Assembly (NCBI GenBank): GCA_025677825.1
Contig: JAIXMO010000033.1
Location: 124,001-188,000, forward strand
Source: Helicostylum pulchrum
Lineage: Eukaryota > Mucoromycota > Mucoromycetes > Mucorales > Mucoraceae
Direction: 5' to 3'
DNA length: 64,000 nucleotides
Below the pieces are notes generated by a model that saw nothing but the letters and a program-made list of their open reading frames with translations, was not told the DNA's origin and did no database searches. The translations under genes were made by a program, and so were the position numbers. Shown here piece after piece: positions 38,333 to 49,527 of this stretch (position 1 is the stretch's first letter; every line of letters begins with the position of its first letter).

Positions 38333-39417
38333 ACGAACTCCTTAAGTTTGATATCATCATTCCATTCATGATATTCAGAAACTTTATAGAAATGAGCTAA
38401 CCATTCAAATGTAGTAGGCATACCAGAGCCATCAAATTGCTTCAACGGATATTTATGTTTAGAGTAATTCGAAGGAACAGTCAAATGAGAATTGCCACTA
38501 GAAACATGCACGGTATTCAAAGGAGAATGTCCGATAGAAGGGTGAATGTCATTCCGTTTTAATTCTTCGGCTACCAACTGCTGAGCTAGCTGCAATCGAG
38601 GATTGGTAATATTACCACTTGCAAGTTGACTTTCCCAATCACGATCACTTGCTACACTCAAAGCGCTAGACACCGATCCATACTGAGAACCAGAATCGTC
38701 ATCATGCATCACAGGAACAGGTGATTTCGTGACGTCGGCATTCGTAAGCGTTTGTTCCAAACGAAGATTCATAGCCCCTAAAGCCTTAGCTTCATCAAGC
38801 AAACGACGAACCTCCAGACTACGTTCATCAATAGTAGTTGTTAGACGAGCAATTTCAGTTTGGTAGTCCAAATGTTTATCCACACTATCGGAATACTTCT
38901 TGCTGAGAATTCGATTTTGTTCAATATTCTCCTCTTTATAACGGGAATAATCAACCTGATGACGCGTTAGATCTTCCACTTGTTTAGTTAATTCATTAAT
39001 ACGGTGAGTCGTATTTGCCAACTTCGCTTCATATTTTCCAATAACACGAGCTTGTTTATCCAAATTAACTTGCATTGAGTTTACTACGAGAGCGTGAGCA
39101 GCACGAATTTTATCAATTCCTTCGTGTTACGTTTGCTGAGAAAGTATCAATTCATGCGTATTCTTCTCCTGCAACCTCGTCCGCTCTTTCAAATACTCTT
39201 GTTTAACAGTCTCCACTTCATACTGATGTCGATTATACTGTTCTTCTAATTGAACTGAATGTTGGTATTCAAGACGTCCCAACTCTTGTTGGTATTGCTG
39301 TTGAGCGCCCCTTACGAGATCTTCGACAGTGGGAACGTATTCACTCCGTCCTGACACATGACCTTCTAAAGTCCAAGGATTGTCGCTCATTATGATAAAA
39401 AAATAAAGGACACACAA
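38299..39417 (-). pseudogene. Gypsy 5' gag-like coiled-coil ORF, broken
   Basis: The reading frame from about 39390 is rich in Gln, Glu and Arg (coiled coil) and is interrupted by an in-frame TAA at 39127-39129, then continues in the same frame from 39126 to 38299 through further coiled-coil heptads and a capsid start (PLKQFDGSGMPTTFEWLAHF). It shifts frame near 38330 into the capsid/pol ORF. This is a longer gag head than many gypsy elements have. Confidence 0.7.
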
Positions 39418-39460
39418 AAATTATGCAAAAATTATATTTAAGCTACTCCACCAATGTAAA

Positions 39461-39549
39461 AGTAGGCGAAAGAGATGTAGGTAAACTGACTTTTAATAAT
39501 AATAATAGGATATAAATAACATAAGTGAGGAGTCACACAACTCTCACAC
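39461..39549 (-). repeat. 5' LTR of the gypsy element
   Basis: 89 bp matching the 3' LTR. Immediately inside it on the minus strand is TTTACATTGGTGGAGTAGC, the expected position of the primer-binding site; the tRNA cannot be named by eye. LTRs under 100 bp are very short for this superfamily. Confidence 0.75.
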
Positions 39550-39564
39550 CTTTGCAACACCAGA

Positions 39565-39975
39565 TCAAAAAGGAACGTTCCCTTCTGTGCGGCAAAAAAA
39601 AGGAACGTTCCTTTCTGTCCGGCAAAAAAAAAGGAACGTTCCCTTCTGTGCGACAAAAAAAAAGGAACGTTCCTTTCTGTCCGGCAAAAAAAAAGGAACG
39701 TTCCCTTCTGTGCGACAAAAAAAAAGGAACGTTCCTTTCTGTCCGGCAAAAAAAAAGGAACGTTCCCTTCTGTCCGGCAAAAAAAAAGGAACGTTCCCTT
39801 CTGTGCGACAAAAAAAAAGGAACGTTCCTTTCTGTCCGGCAAAAAAAAAGGAACGTTCCTTTCTGTCCGGCAAAAAAAAAGGAACGTTCCCTTCTGTGCG
39901 ACAAAAAAAAAGGAACGTTCCTTTCTGTGCGGCAAAAAAAAAGGAACGTTCCTTTCTGTCCGACAAAAAAAGGAC
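39565..39975. repeat. 13-copy, 31 bp minisatellite with GGAACGTTCC core
   Basis: GGAACGTTCC starts at 39572, 39602, 39633, 39664, 39695, 39726, 39757, 39788, 39819, 39850, 39881, 39912 and 39943, i.e. 31 bp apart except the first step (30). Each unit is an A-run, the 10 bp palindrome, then YTTCTGTSCGRC with a few alternating variants. Because 31 is not a multiple of three and the unit lacks stops, long frames are open on both strands; these are artefacts. The palindrome contains GAAnnTTC, the minimal inverted pair bound by heat-shock factor. It lies immediately outside the gypsy 5' LTR. Confidence 0.95.
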
Positions 39976-40227
39976 AAAATGGAAGTTTCAATCATTGTTG
40001 ATGTTTTCTCAGTTGACCAGCAAAAAATTTCTCATTTAGAACAAGGTGTGGGGAGACCTTTAACGATAGATGCCTGAAAGAAGAATGATATCTTTAACAA
40101 ATAAAGTTTATTTTTCAAAATGCTCTACACTTTTCCTTTTTTGTCTCAACTATAAAAACATATCGTCTCAAGAGTTTCATAGTCTAATTTTTTTATCTCA
40201 ATGATTTTCTCAATTCGTCTCCACTTA

Positions 40228-40538
40228 CAGTTAGCGCAACACTAAAGGGCGGTTACTGTTTTCTCAAAAGGCGGTCTCTTTGATATTTTTTACAGTTGTT
40301 TGTGACATTTTATTAGATAGGATTGCCTTTTAAGCAATCTTCAAATATGTTTACCGAATGTTGTGCAAATGCTCGAAAATGTTCTGTAAAAAATATCAAA
40401 GAGACCGCCTTTTGAGAAAATTGTAACTGCCCTTTGAGAAAACAAAAACCGCCCTTTGGAAAAAAAAAATCCACCTAATGAGAATTTTAAAAATCGCCTT
40501 TTTATTTAAAAAACCGCCCTTTAGTGTTGCATTAACTG
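40228..40538. mobile_element. 311 bp Tc1/mariner-type MITE
   Basis: Terminal inverted repeats: the left end CAGTTAGCGCAACACTAAAG and the right end, reverse complemented, CAGTTAATGCAACACTAAAG, both continuing GGCGGTT. TA stands on both outer sides (40226-40227 and 40539-40540), the Tc1/mariner target duplication. A second inverted pair lies inside (about 40258-40301 and 40383-40426, sharing TCAAAAGGCGGTCTCTTTGA), so most of the element folds back. There is no ORF, so it is non-autonomous. Confidence 0.88.
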
Positions 40539-41060
40539 TATTATGATAAAAACCGAAAATCGACAATTAGATTCTGGCATTGCGAGCGATATCATTTTTT
40601 AACAACCGACATTTATTTTTTGTCTTTTGCATCCAGTTTGACTGCACAGCGTCTACAATTACGAATGAATTATATACGTGCTTTTTATAAGAAGGTAAAC
40701 GCATAAAATAGCCGATAGTGTATATAAAAAAAAAAAGTAAAACAGTTATTTCCTAGGTAATAGTGACGAGTCTACGGTTCTAATTGAACAATATTAGTAA
40801 GGTAAGCAAAAGATCAATAAAAAGAGATTACAATTTAAGAAACACTTGACGGACCCCGCACCAAGATGTGGTATTGTGTGTGGGGAGAGCAAAAAAAAAA
40901 AAATGGATATTTTACATCAACATCAAGATAATCTTGAAGAAAACCTTAAAACGGAAGTCTCAATCTTTTTTTTAAAGTTCCGTCTTTCTCGTTGAAAAAT
41001 GACTGTTGATCTTTCTTCATCTCTATATCAATTGCCATATTAAGCAATTAGGTTACAGGC

Positions 41061-41070
41061 TATATATATA
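41061..41070 (+). promoter_or_regulatory. TATA box of LYS2
   Basis: TATATATATA located 68-77 bp upstream of the LYS2 start codon, within T-rich DNA. No clear Gcn4 site (TGACTC) was seen nearby. Confidence 0.45.
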
Positions 41071-41137
41071 TGCTAAGAAATGCATTTTCTTTATTTTTTT
41101 TATCTCCTTCTGTTTTCATATATAGATTTATACAAAT

Positions 41138-44100
41138 ATGGTGAATGCAAATGATTATATAGAGTTATGGAAGACACGTCTTCATAACTTGACTGATTTA
41201 CAAGTACCTACTGATTACCCTAGACCTTCACCTGCTCGTACAGTTGAAGAAGTACAATCATTTGATCTTTCCGAACAAACCTTGATGAGTTTGGTTCAAT
41301 TATCCATGTCTGCTGTCCGTCCTACACCATTCTCTGTTATCTTGGCCGCTTTCTCTGTTTTGCTTCAAAGATACACTGGTGATGAAGAATTCGCTATTGG
41401 TACTTCTTCTCCTACAGGTAATCCACTTGTATTAAGACTTGCTGTCGATCCTTCCTCTAATTTTGAAAATGTGATTGAAATGGTGACAAAGGTAAAAAAA
41501 AAAAAAGAAGGAAATTTTTTTTTTTTCATTTCGGGTGATATTAAAAAACGTTTTTTTTTTCTTTCTGTTAGGTCGAAAATGAAGCATTAAGTCAAGAAGT
41601 TCCTTTTGAACAATTACAAGAAGCCATCTATAAAGACACAGACCCAGAAAGTCGACGTCCATTATGCCGTGTCAGATTCTACAACGAAATCGATACACCT
41701 TCACAACACCATTTAGCCACACTTTCATCCAGTTCGGATTTAAGTGTGTATATTTCATCACCCGAATCCACCTCTTCCTTAAGAACCTCTTTCCTCCGTC
41801 CCGTCACCATCCGTGTTGTATATAACCAAATCTTGTTCTCCCCTAGACGTATCGAATACTTGTTCTCACAATTAGCCACTATCATCGAGACCGGTACCAA
41901 GTCGCAAGCCGTTGGACAAATTCCTTTATCTGACTCTGGTCTTGCTGGATCTCCGCTCCCCAACCCCACTGCTGATTTGCATTGGTCACAATGGCGTGGT
42001 GCCATCACCGATATCTTTTCTCAAAACGCCAACAAACATCCTGCACGTACCTGTATTGTTGAATCCTTGGAAAACTCTGATCAAACCATCACTTACGATT
42101 ACCAAACCATCCATCACGCTTCCAACACAGTTGCTCATCATTTAGTAGCTGGTGGTATTGAAAGAGAAGACGTTGTTATGATTTATGCTTATAGAGGTGT
42201 GGATCTTGTCATTGCAATTATGGGTGTTTTAAAGGCCGGTGCTACTTTCAGTGTCATCGATCCTGCTTACCCTCCTTCTCGTCAAGAAATCTACCTCTCT
42301 GTTGCCAAGCCTCGCGGTTTAATTGTTTTAGAAGAAGCTGGTAAGATTGCCGATTCCGTCAGAGAGTATATCAAGAACGAACAAAATATTGTGTGTGAAA
42401 TTCCCAACCTCAAGATCAGTAAGGATGGAAAGTTATCTGGTGGGTTAGTAAATGGATCCGATGTGCTTGATCATGTACGTACCAAGGCAAGTCAAGATAC
42501 TGGTATTGTGATTGGTCCTGATAGCATCGGTACTTTGAGTTTCACTAGTGGTAGTACTGGTATCCCTAAGGGTGTCCGCGGTAGACACTTTTCCTTGACT
42601 CATTTCTACCCTTGGATGGCTCAAACTTTCGGTATCTCTGAAACCGACAAGTTCACTATGCTTTCTGGCATTGCTCATGACCCTATCCAACGTGATATCT
42701 TCACTCCTCTCTTTTTGGGTTCTGAATTACACATCCCTACCTCTGAAGATATCGGTATTCCTGGTAGATTAGCCGAATGGATGCACAAGTCTCAAGTCAC
42801 CGTCACCCATTTAACTCCTGCTATGGGTCAATTATTATCTTCTCATGCTCAAGTTGAAATCCCTTCTCTTATTAACGCTTTCTTCGTTGGTGATATCTTG
42901 ACCAAGCGTGACGCTGCTCGTATTCAAAAGTACGCACCTAACGTTGCTGTGATCAACATGTACGGTACTACCGAAACTCAACGTTCTGTCTCTCATTTCA
43001 TCGTCCCTGCTCGTTCTTCTCATCCCGCCTTCTTGTCCTCTCAAAAGGAAGTCATTGCTGCTGGTAAGGGTATGGTCAATGTCCAACTTTTAGTTGTCAA
43101 CCGTCACGATCGTACCAAGATGTGCGGTGTAGGTGAGATTGGTGAGATCTATGTCCGTGCTCCTGGTCTTGCCGAAGGTTATCTTCAATTGCCTGAAGCC
43201 ACTGCTGAAAAGTTTATCCCCAACTGGTTTGTTGCTGATCCTTGTGTCGATGATGGTAAGGATGAGTCTTGTGTTGAAAGTGATGCTTGGAAGCAGTTTT
43301 ATTTGGGTAAGCGTGATCGTATGTACCGTTCTGGCGATTTAGGCCGTTATAGTCCTGATGGTAACGTTGAATGTACCGGTAGAGCTGATGATCAAGTCAA
43401 GATCCGTGGCTTCCGTATTGAATTAGGTGAAATCGATACTCATTTATCTCAACATCCTTTGATCCGTGAAAACGTCACTTTGGTTCGTCGTGATAAGAAC
43501 GAAGAACAAACTTTGGTCGCTTACTTTGTCCCTAACCAAGCTGCTACAGAAGGCGATTTTGCTAGTACCGCAGAAGAAGATGATTGTCATGATGAAAAGG
43601 ATTTAAGATCCAGTTATCATTTCCGTAGATTGATCAAGCATATCCGTGATTACTTGAAGCAAAAGCTTCCTTCTTATGCTATCCCCGCTGTCTTTGTTCC
43701 TTTAGTTCGTATGCCCTTGACTCCTAACGGTAAGGTTGATAAGAACGCTTTGCCTTTCCCTGATACTGCTCAATTCAACAAGAACGCTGCTTCTTCTCCC
43801 ACTGCTGATAGCGGTGCTCTACCCGAAATGAGTCAAAACGAATCCATCATTCACGGTATCTGGAGGGACCTTCTTCCTTCTTCCGATCCTATTATTGGGT
43901 TAACCGACAACTTCTTTGATATTGGTGGCCATTCCTTAATTGCTACTCGTCTTATCTTTGAGATCCGTCAAAAGTTTCAAGTTGATGCACCTCTCGGTCT
44001 TGTCTATTCCGAGCCTACCATTGCCGGCCTTGCTCGTGAAGTAAATAAGTTACAAAACGGAGATCTCTTGCTTGAAAACAACCTTGGAGCTGCACAAGAA

Positions 44101-45384
44101 GTCAAGAAGGAAATTGTTGATTATGCTGCAGATCTTGAACTCTTGTCAAATGAATTCTTGCAAACTTCCTACGGTCCCTTGGTGAAGCCCTCTAGTGAAG
44201 GTCGTACATTTATCTTGACTGGTGGTACTGGTTTCTTGGGTGCCTTTATTCTTGATAAGCTCTTAAGCTATAAGGATACCAAGAAGGTGATTTGTATTGT
44301 TCGTGCCAAGGATGCTGCTGGTGCTTTCCAACGTGTCAAAAAGGCTGCTATTGAGCATTTAGTCTGGAACGATGCATGGGAAACTCGTATTGATGCCATC
44401 TGTGGTGATTTAGGCAGTGATCGTCTTGGTTTATCTGACTCTGATTGGGAACGTTGTGCAGCTACAGCCAATTGTGTTGTTCATAACGGTGCTCTTGTTC
44501 ATTGGATCTATCCTTACCATCAATTACGTGCAGCTAATGTTGTCGGTACCCTTTGGGCTATGCGTTTAGCTTCCGAAACTCAACAAAAGTCTTTCCATTT
44601 TGTTTCTTCTACGTCTGTTCTTGATACTCCTGTGTTTATTGAAACTGGTGCCCCTGTCTCTGAAGACAATGATCTCGAAGGTGGTCGTACTGGTCTTGAA
44701 AACGGTTACGGTCAAAGTAAGTGGGTTTCTGAGAAGCTCATTATGGAGGCTAGAAAGAGAGGTATGCCCGCTACCATTATTCGTCCTGGTTATATCTTGG
44801 GTGACTCTCGATCTGGTGTGACCAACACAGATGATTTCATCTGGCGTTTGTTAAAGGGATGTGTCGAACTTGGTTTTATCCCAGCTATCTCTAACTCTGT
44901 CAACTGCTGTCCTGTTGATTACGTTGCTTCTGTTGTTGCTGGAGCCGCTTACCATGATGCTGAATCTACCAAGATGGGTGTCTTACAAGTAACCAACCCT
45001 GCTGGATTTACATACAATGATATGTTTGGTACTTTACTTACTTATGGTTACCAAGCTCAGCAAACCGAATACATTGATTGGAGAAACAAGTTGATGGAGT
45101 ATACACTCAAATCCCAAGACCATTCTCTTTTCCCTCTTCTTCATTTCGTGCTTGACGATTTACCAACTTCAACCAAGAGTGCTCAATTGGATGATACGCA
45201 TACCCAAGCTGTATTGGCTTTAGATCATGTGAAGCAACCCTTGATGGGCGACGGTCTTTTAGGTCTTTACTTTTCTTACTTGATAAAGGTTGGATATATG
45301 CCTGCTCCTTCTGCTGGTTATCGCGCTTTACCTGAATTGAAGGCTGATGTCACCTTATTGAAGAGAAGTGGTGCTCAACATTAA
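41138..45384 (+). CDS. LYS2: Alpha-aminoadipate reductase (lysine biosynthesis)
   Basis: Two exons (41138-41491, 41572-45384) give 1388 residues, the usual size. An N-terminal condensation-like segment is followed by an NRPS-type adenylation domain (TSGSTGIPKG near residue 443; NMYGTTETQRSVSHF; YRSGDLGRY; GRADDQVKIRGFRIELGE), a carrier domain with the phosphopantetheine serine at residue 906 (FDIGGHSLIATRL), and a thioester reductase domain with NADPH motif TGGTGFLGAF (about 1001) and catalytic YGQSK (Tyr1164, Lys1168). The enzyme adenylates alpha-aminoadipate and reduces it to the semialdehyde in the fungal lysine pathway; it needs a phosphopantetheinyl transferase (Lys5 type). Codon use is strongly biased and intron content low, suggesting good expression. 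Confidence 0.97.
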
Positions 45385-45597
45385 AAAAAAGTATTATACA
45401 CCTGTTTAATTAGATAAATTATTCCTCCACTTTTTTTGTAACATAATAAATTTTATATACATATTTTAAGAATCTAGAACCCTTTATTTTTGTATGAAAA
45501 AGAGAGTTTTATGTGTACATATTAAATATAAACGTAGGAAAATAAAGGAGGTAAAAAAAAAGAAATAAGTTGAACAATATTCTTTTCTTTTTTCTTT

Positions 45598-46382
45598 TCA
45601 ACTTAATTCTTTTTTTTTCTTACCTCTTCCAACTCCTTTAATTGGAGAAGGAGTGGTTCTTTTTTTTATCAGAATTTTTGCTTCTTCTTGAGTTTGTCGT
45701 TTTTTGACTGCCAGTTTGATTTGATGATTTTTAATTTCATCTGTCAGTTTACTCAATTCCTTTTCATACACCTCTAGAGTGTTATTATTGCTATTGTTGT
45801 AAGTGCAGCGTCGCCCAGAAGTAGTACCGTCCAAGGTACTTTGTAAATTTGTACAAGCCTATCCTCAAAATTAGTCAGTTTTCTATTTATCATTAAATTG
45901 CACATCTTACTTACGTATGTGGCAGTAGGGGTGTCTTTAAATTTTGCCCAATTGACAGAAAGCGACGAAGCGTGAAGTTTTTTGTGCTGTAAAAGTGATG
46001 CGTCTTCGTTTTTTTTAAATCTTAGTATGCAAAAGCTAAAAAAGAAAATTATGAGTGAAAATTATTATACACTACAAATATCGAGACAGCACTTACCCAG
46101 CCACCCTTTGGCTTTTGCATATATTAATAGGTTTGACGAAGGAGCATCTGTTTACAATATTCATGGTTCTCCCCCTTTGGGAACGTGCCTCCTAGAAAGA
46201 CACATTGAACCTTGTACTAGCTTATGACCGGCAGTTGCTTTAGCAAGAACCGTATCCTTTTTTATGACGATAGAGAAAACAAAAATACTAAAAAAAATGA
46301 AGAAAAATAAATATAAATTCCTTAAAAAGCGCACATATAAAAAATACTTACTGGTTATGGTTGTGGTGGTGGCGGCGTACAT
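45598..46382 (-). pseudogene. Lineage-specific family gene, partly decayed (copy 2)
   Basis: Minus-strand coding pieces: a start MYAATTTTITS at 46382, a stretch DTVLAKATAGHKLVQGSMCL at about 46255-46180, then NEDASLLQHKKLHASSLSVN and WAKFKDTPTATY before a GTAAGT donor near 45915, and a terminal frame ending at 45598 rich in Lys/Glu (VYEKELSKLTDEIKNHQIKL). The pieces do not chain in one frame by eye, so either introns were missed or the gene is broken. The 3' half matches the plus-strand DNA at about 56040-56500, and the DTVL-K-T-HK motif matches the gene at 12356. No domain is recognised. Confidence 0.45.
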
Positions 46383-46480
46383 TGTGAGGGAAGAGAGAAA
46401 GAAAAGTGATTTATTCTAAAATAAAAATGATAGAATAAATACAGCTTAGGCTGATAAAGTGGTGGGTGCGCCATTTTTAC

Positions 46481-47439
46481 TCATGATCTATTTAATAATT
46501 TAGTAGAAAACGTATCCAGAAGTCGACACATTTTCCTACTGGGAGCATTGGCTTCCCCTCTCGAAGCATTGAAGGCCTGGAACATACCTTCCAGCATCAC
46601 ATTACGTCGTACAGTCTGGGAGACTAATTCGGTATTGCTTGTCAGTTGAAGGTCTATACCGGCCAGTACATCTTTTGCCAGTTTGCCAAAAAACTGACGG
46701 TCAGCTGCCGAATTGTTTATTAACGTCTCGATCACCGCGTCTTTCCCCCGCTTCTTAGTTGTCGGCAGCTCGTCACCGCTTTACCTCGACCTCGTATTGC
46801 ATCTTGACGCTGTCTGAACCGTCATCACTGTCTACAGCTTCCACAGTGTCAACAGTTTGAACATCGTTTTCCAAGTTGTAGTGTATGAAATTATCCTCTA
46901 GTTCTTCGTCTACCTGCTTACTTGGTGTTATTACCTCTTTCATTTCCACTTTTTTTTTCTTTCGAGTCCTTCTTGTCTTTTTATCTTCTTGTTTACTCTA
47001 CAGCATCTTTAATTTGAAAAAAATAAAATGGTAAGTACTTTTTTTGGCTTCAATTTTTTTTTTCGTTTCCAAGTGCCAAAGTATCGTCTTGTAAGGTGTT
47101 GGTTCCAGGGTTAGTTCCGTTACCATTCAGAAGGCCGTCAGTTTCTTAGTCTGTAACGTCTTTCATAAGTCGTCGCAATTCCTTCCTCATAGCCGAATTT
47201 CTTAAAGGTAACGCTATATCCTTATCGACTTCGTTCATCGTATGTCTTACTAGTTCCCATCCATCGCTTCGATCATGCCCAGGGAGCTTGAAAGGGTCAA
47301 TAACATTCACTGCGTTGATACGAGCTTCCCTTCTGCCTTCAGTCCACTGTATATATGTACGATCGTCCAAGTCAACTTTTCCCTTGATTATTTTTCCCTT
47401 GGCAGTTTTTTCCTTTGAGATTGTTTTTGCCATGTGCAT
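46481..47439 (-). pseudogene. Unknown lineage-specific protein with an interrupted frame
   Basis: An opening frame of 97 codons from ATG 47439 (MAKTISKEKTAKGKIIKGKV, then DDRTYIQWTEGRREARINAV) stops at TAA 47146-47148, but the same frame continues open after it for about 30 codons. Further downstream segments read KQVDEELEDNFIHYNLENDV and, in the last frame (46735-46481), LINNSAADRQFFGKLAKDVL to the end. Basic/aromatic head, acidic middle and helical tail are reminiscent of Myb/SANT-like regulators or of transposon accessory proteins, but no motif is decisive. Probably a recently inactivated member of a mobile or expanded family. Confidence 0.4.
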
Positions 47440-49527
47440 ATTTATGGTTGGTTTAGTTTTATTGTTCGGGTTTTTGAATCGGTGTTACTCTTTCTTTTTT
47501 AAATGAAGGTGTCTCTTTTTTTTTACAGTTACTGAGTGGGTTTTAAAGATAAAGCTTGTCGCTTAGCTTAAATAGCTATGTACTGTAACTAAAAATAAAC
47601 AGATGTTTTATATGATACATTTGTCAAGTAATTGTGTCGAATCATTTTATCAAATCGGCATATACAATTTTTTTTACCCCTTTTTAGAGTTAAAAAAAAT
47701 TGTAAGCTTAGTCGATTTTTTTTTTTTAATTTTAAAAATACGGAAGAAATTTCATGCCTCTATCAAAATGAAACATTTTGACGTCTTTAAAAAATATGCA
47801 AAAGTCTTTAATTCCAGTAAGCCTTATCTCTACACTAGAAACAAAGTACATTGAAAAAAAATCAACTACTGAAAAGATCAATTGATTTTTCGTAATAGAA
47901 TATTCGTTCCTGGATGCAAAAATCTGGGTTCCGTGGTACAAGAAGGTAACTAAATAGGGGATATTAACGCCATTTTCTTGTCGTTAAGATGCTGCATTTA
48001 AGAAGCGTGGGTGTGTGTTATTGTTCGACACTTTGAAGATCTTAAAATTATCCCTGATTGGGTTACTTTTTTATAATCAACTGAACTTGCCATATGACTG
48101 AAAAAAAAATACAATAGTAATTCAACATGTATTTGTTTGTTAAACTACCTGGACAATGTGCTCTTTTTTTTCTTTCGAGTTTCTACGCTCAATTAGAAAA
48201 AGTTAGAAGCTCACGTTAAAAAAAAAGTTTGGGTTTCTCGTAAGCTTCTTTAATATTAAAAAACAAAAAAAAAGTCTATAACCTGTTAAATAGCAGTAAT
48301 GAAACCATACTCTTTTTCTGCTTGGTGCTTTTTTTTTGTATCGATCGGGAAGATACTTCTCGGGAATATAAAGATTAAGTTTCCATAGATTTTTTTTAAT
48401 TAAAAAAAATACATACATCTTAAGATACATTTGTCTCATTAAATTTACAAGGAACAAAAAAAAATGTCTTGAAACGATAAAATAATTCACCGAGAGGAAC
48501 TAGACCACCATAACTCTCTTTAAACAATCGCTTGGATCACAGCTTAGCTTCTTAGAGGGTTTGGATCTCCCTTTTAAAAAAAAGGGAAAAAAGAAAAAAG
48601 GTTAAAGTCCCTCGATTATTGGCCTCTGTTCAAACAATCAGCTGGTTACTGAGACATTTTAGTAATTTTTTTTTATAAGGCAAAGAGAAGGTGTGCGAGA
48701 AAACTGATTCATATTGAATACAGGAGGATGTTTTAAGCGTTGCTGCTGTATAATGCTGTATAATACACTTCAGAAAAAAAAAAAGTTTAAAGTTATTGAT
48801 CGAAATGCATCAATGCGTATTTTATTAAGCTTTTTTTTTTTTATACACACATGTCTAACTGATTTATAAGTGGATGACGGGGAGACAAATATTATACAGC
48901 AACAAAAAAGACCATACTATAAAAAAAAAAGATAAATATATGAAAAGCAAGATTTCTTAATTATTGGTTCAAAACCAACCCCTCGAGAAAAAAAAGTTAC
49001 TGTTTGTAAGTGAATAAAAAGGGGTAAGAAGGGGGAAAAAAGGGTAGGAAATAGAAACCTGCTCTTTAAAAAAAGTAACTTACATGGGTAACAGTGTATA
49101 TAATTCCATATAGATTTTTTTTCTTGTTAAATACACGATAGGTTTTTTCCCGGAATAGAAAGATCATCTATTATATGTATAAATAACTTTTGTAGCGTCT
49201 CTATAATAGGCCCGTAGACAGCCCTAAGTTTTTTTAGAAAACGTATGTTGTCGCACTTGTCATACGGAAACTATTGAAGGGTTATGACACCGTCAAAATA
49301 GATTAATGCGAATAAAGCCCTTCGGTATGTCTCAAAGTTGCCCTGGGCTCAACACACGTTTTTTATTTTTTTTCGCATTTTAGGCTGTGTTTCACTCGTG
49401 AATAAAAAAGGCCGATCCTAGAATAAAAAGCCCAAATGATTAAAAAAATATAATACTTTACTCTTTCCTTTTTTCATTTTTTTCATTAATAAAACCCTTA
49501 CTGTTTTTTTTTCCTAAACTATTTATT
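47440..49527. other. 2.1 kb AT-rich intergenic region
   Basis: No supported gene; several short open frames lack any feature. At about 48530-48560 the string CTTAGCTTCTTAGAGGG resembles a conserved part of small-subunit rRNA and may be an rDNA fragment. The last ~80 bp before 49528 is the T-rich promoter of the zinc-finger gene. Confidence 0.45.

Larger units (their letters stand above)
33967..39549 (-). mobile_element. Degenerate Ty3/gypsy LTR retrotransposon
   Basis: A 5.6 kb element read on the minus strand, bounded by short matching LTRs (39461-39549 and 33967-34060). Order from its 5' end: coiled-coil/gag ORF, capsid and CCHC knuckle, aspartic protease (DTGA), reverse transcriptase (YLDD), RNase H, integrase (HHCC then D,D35E). 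Protease-RT-RH-INT order identifies Ty3/gypsy. A purine-rich tract (TGGGGAGGG on the minus strand, near 34062-34075) precedes the 3' LTR, as expected of a polypurine tract. One in-frame stop, at least four frameshifts and a 263 bp insertion show that this copy is not autonomous. No clear target duplication was found. Confidence 0.85.
39976..41137. other. Intergenic region upstream of LYS2
   Basis: No gene. Holds the mariner-type MITE (40228-40538), then AT-rich DNA forming the LYS2 promoter with a TATATATATA box at 41061-41070, 68 bp before the ATG. Confidence 0.6.

Noticed and set aside
39565..39975. CRISPR-like array
   Set aside because: The spacing is regular, but there are no unique spacers; units are contiguous near-identical copies, and the genome is eukaryotic.
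39438..40039. Several long open frames (130-185 codons) on both strands
   Set aside because: They all lie within the 31 bp tandem repeat, whose unit lacks stops in any frame; the peptides are simple repeats with no start context.
48964..48984. GGTTCAAAACC resembling a tRNA T arm
   Set aside because: No acceptor, D or anticodon stem can be drawn around it.
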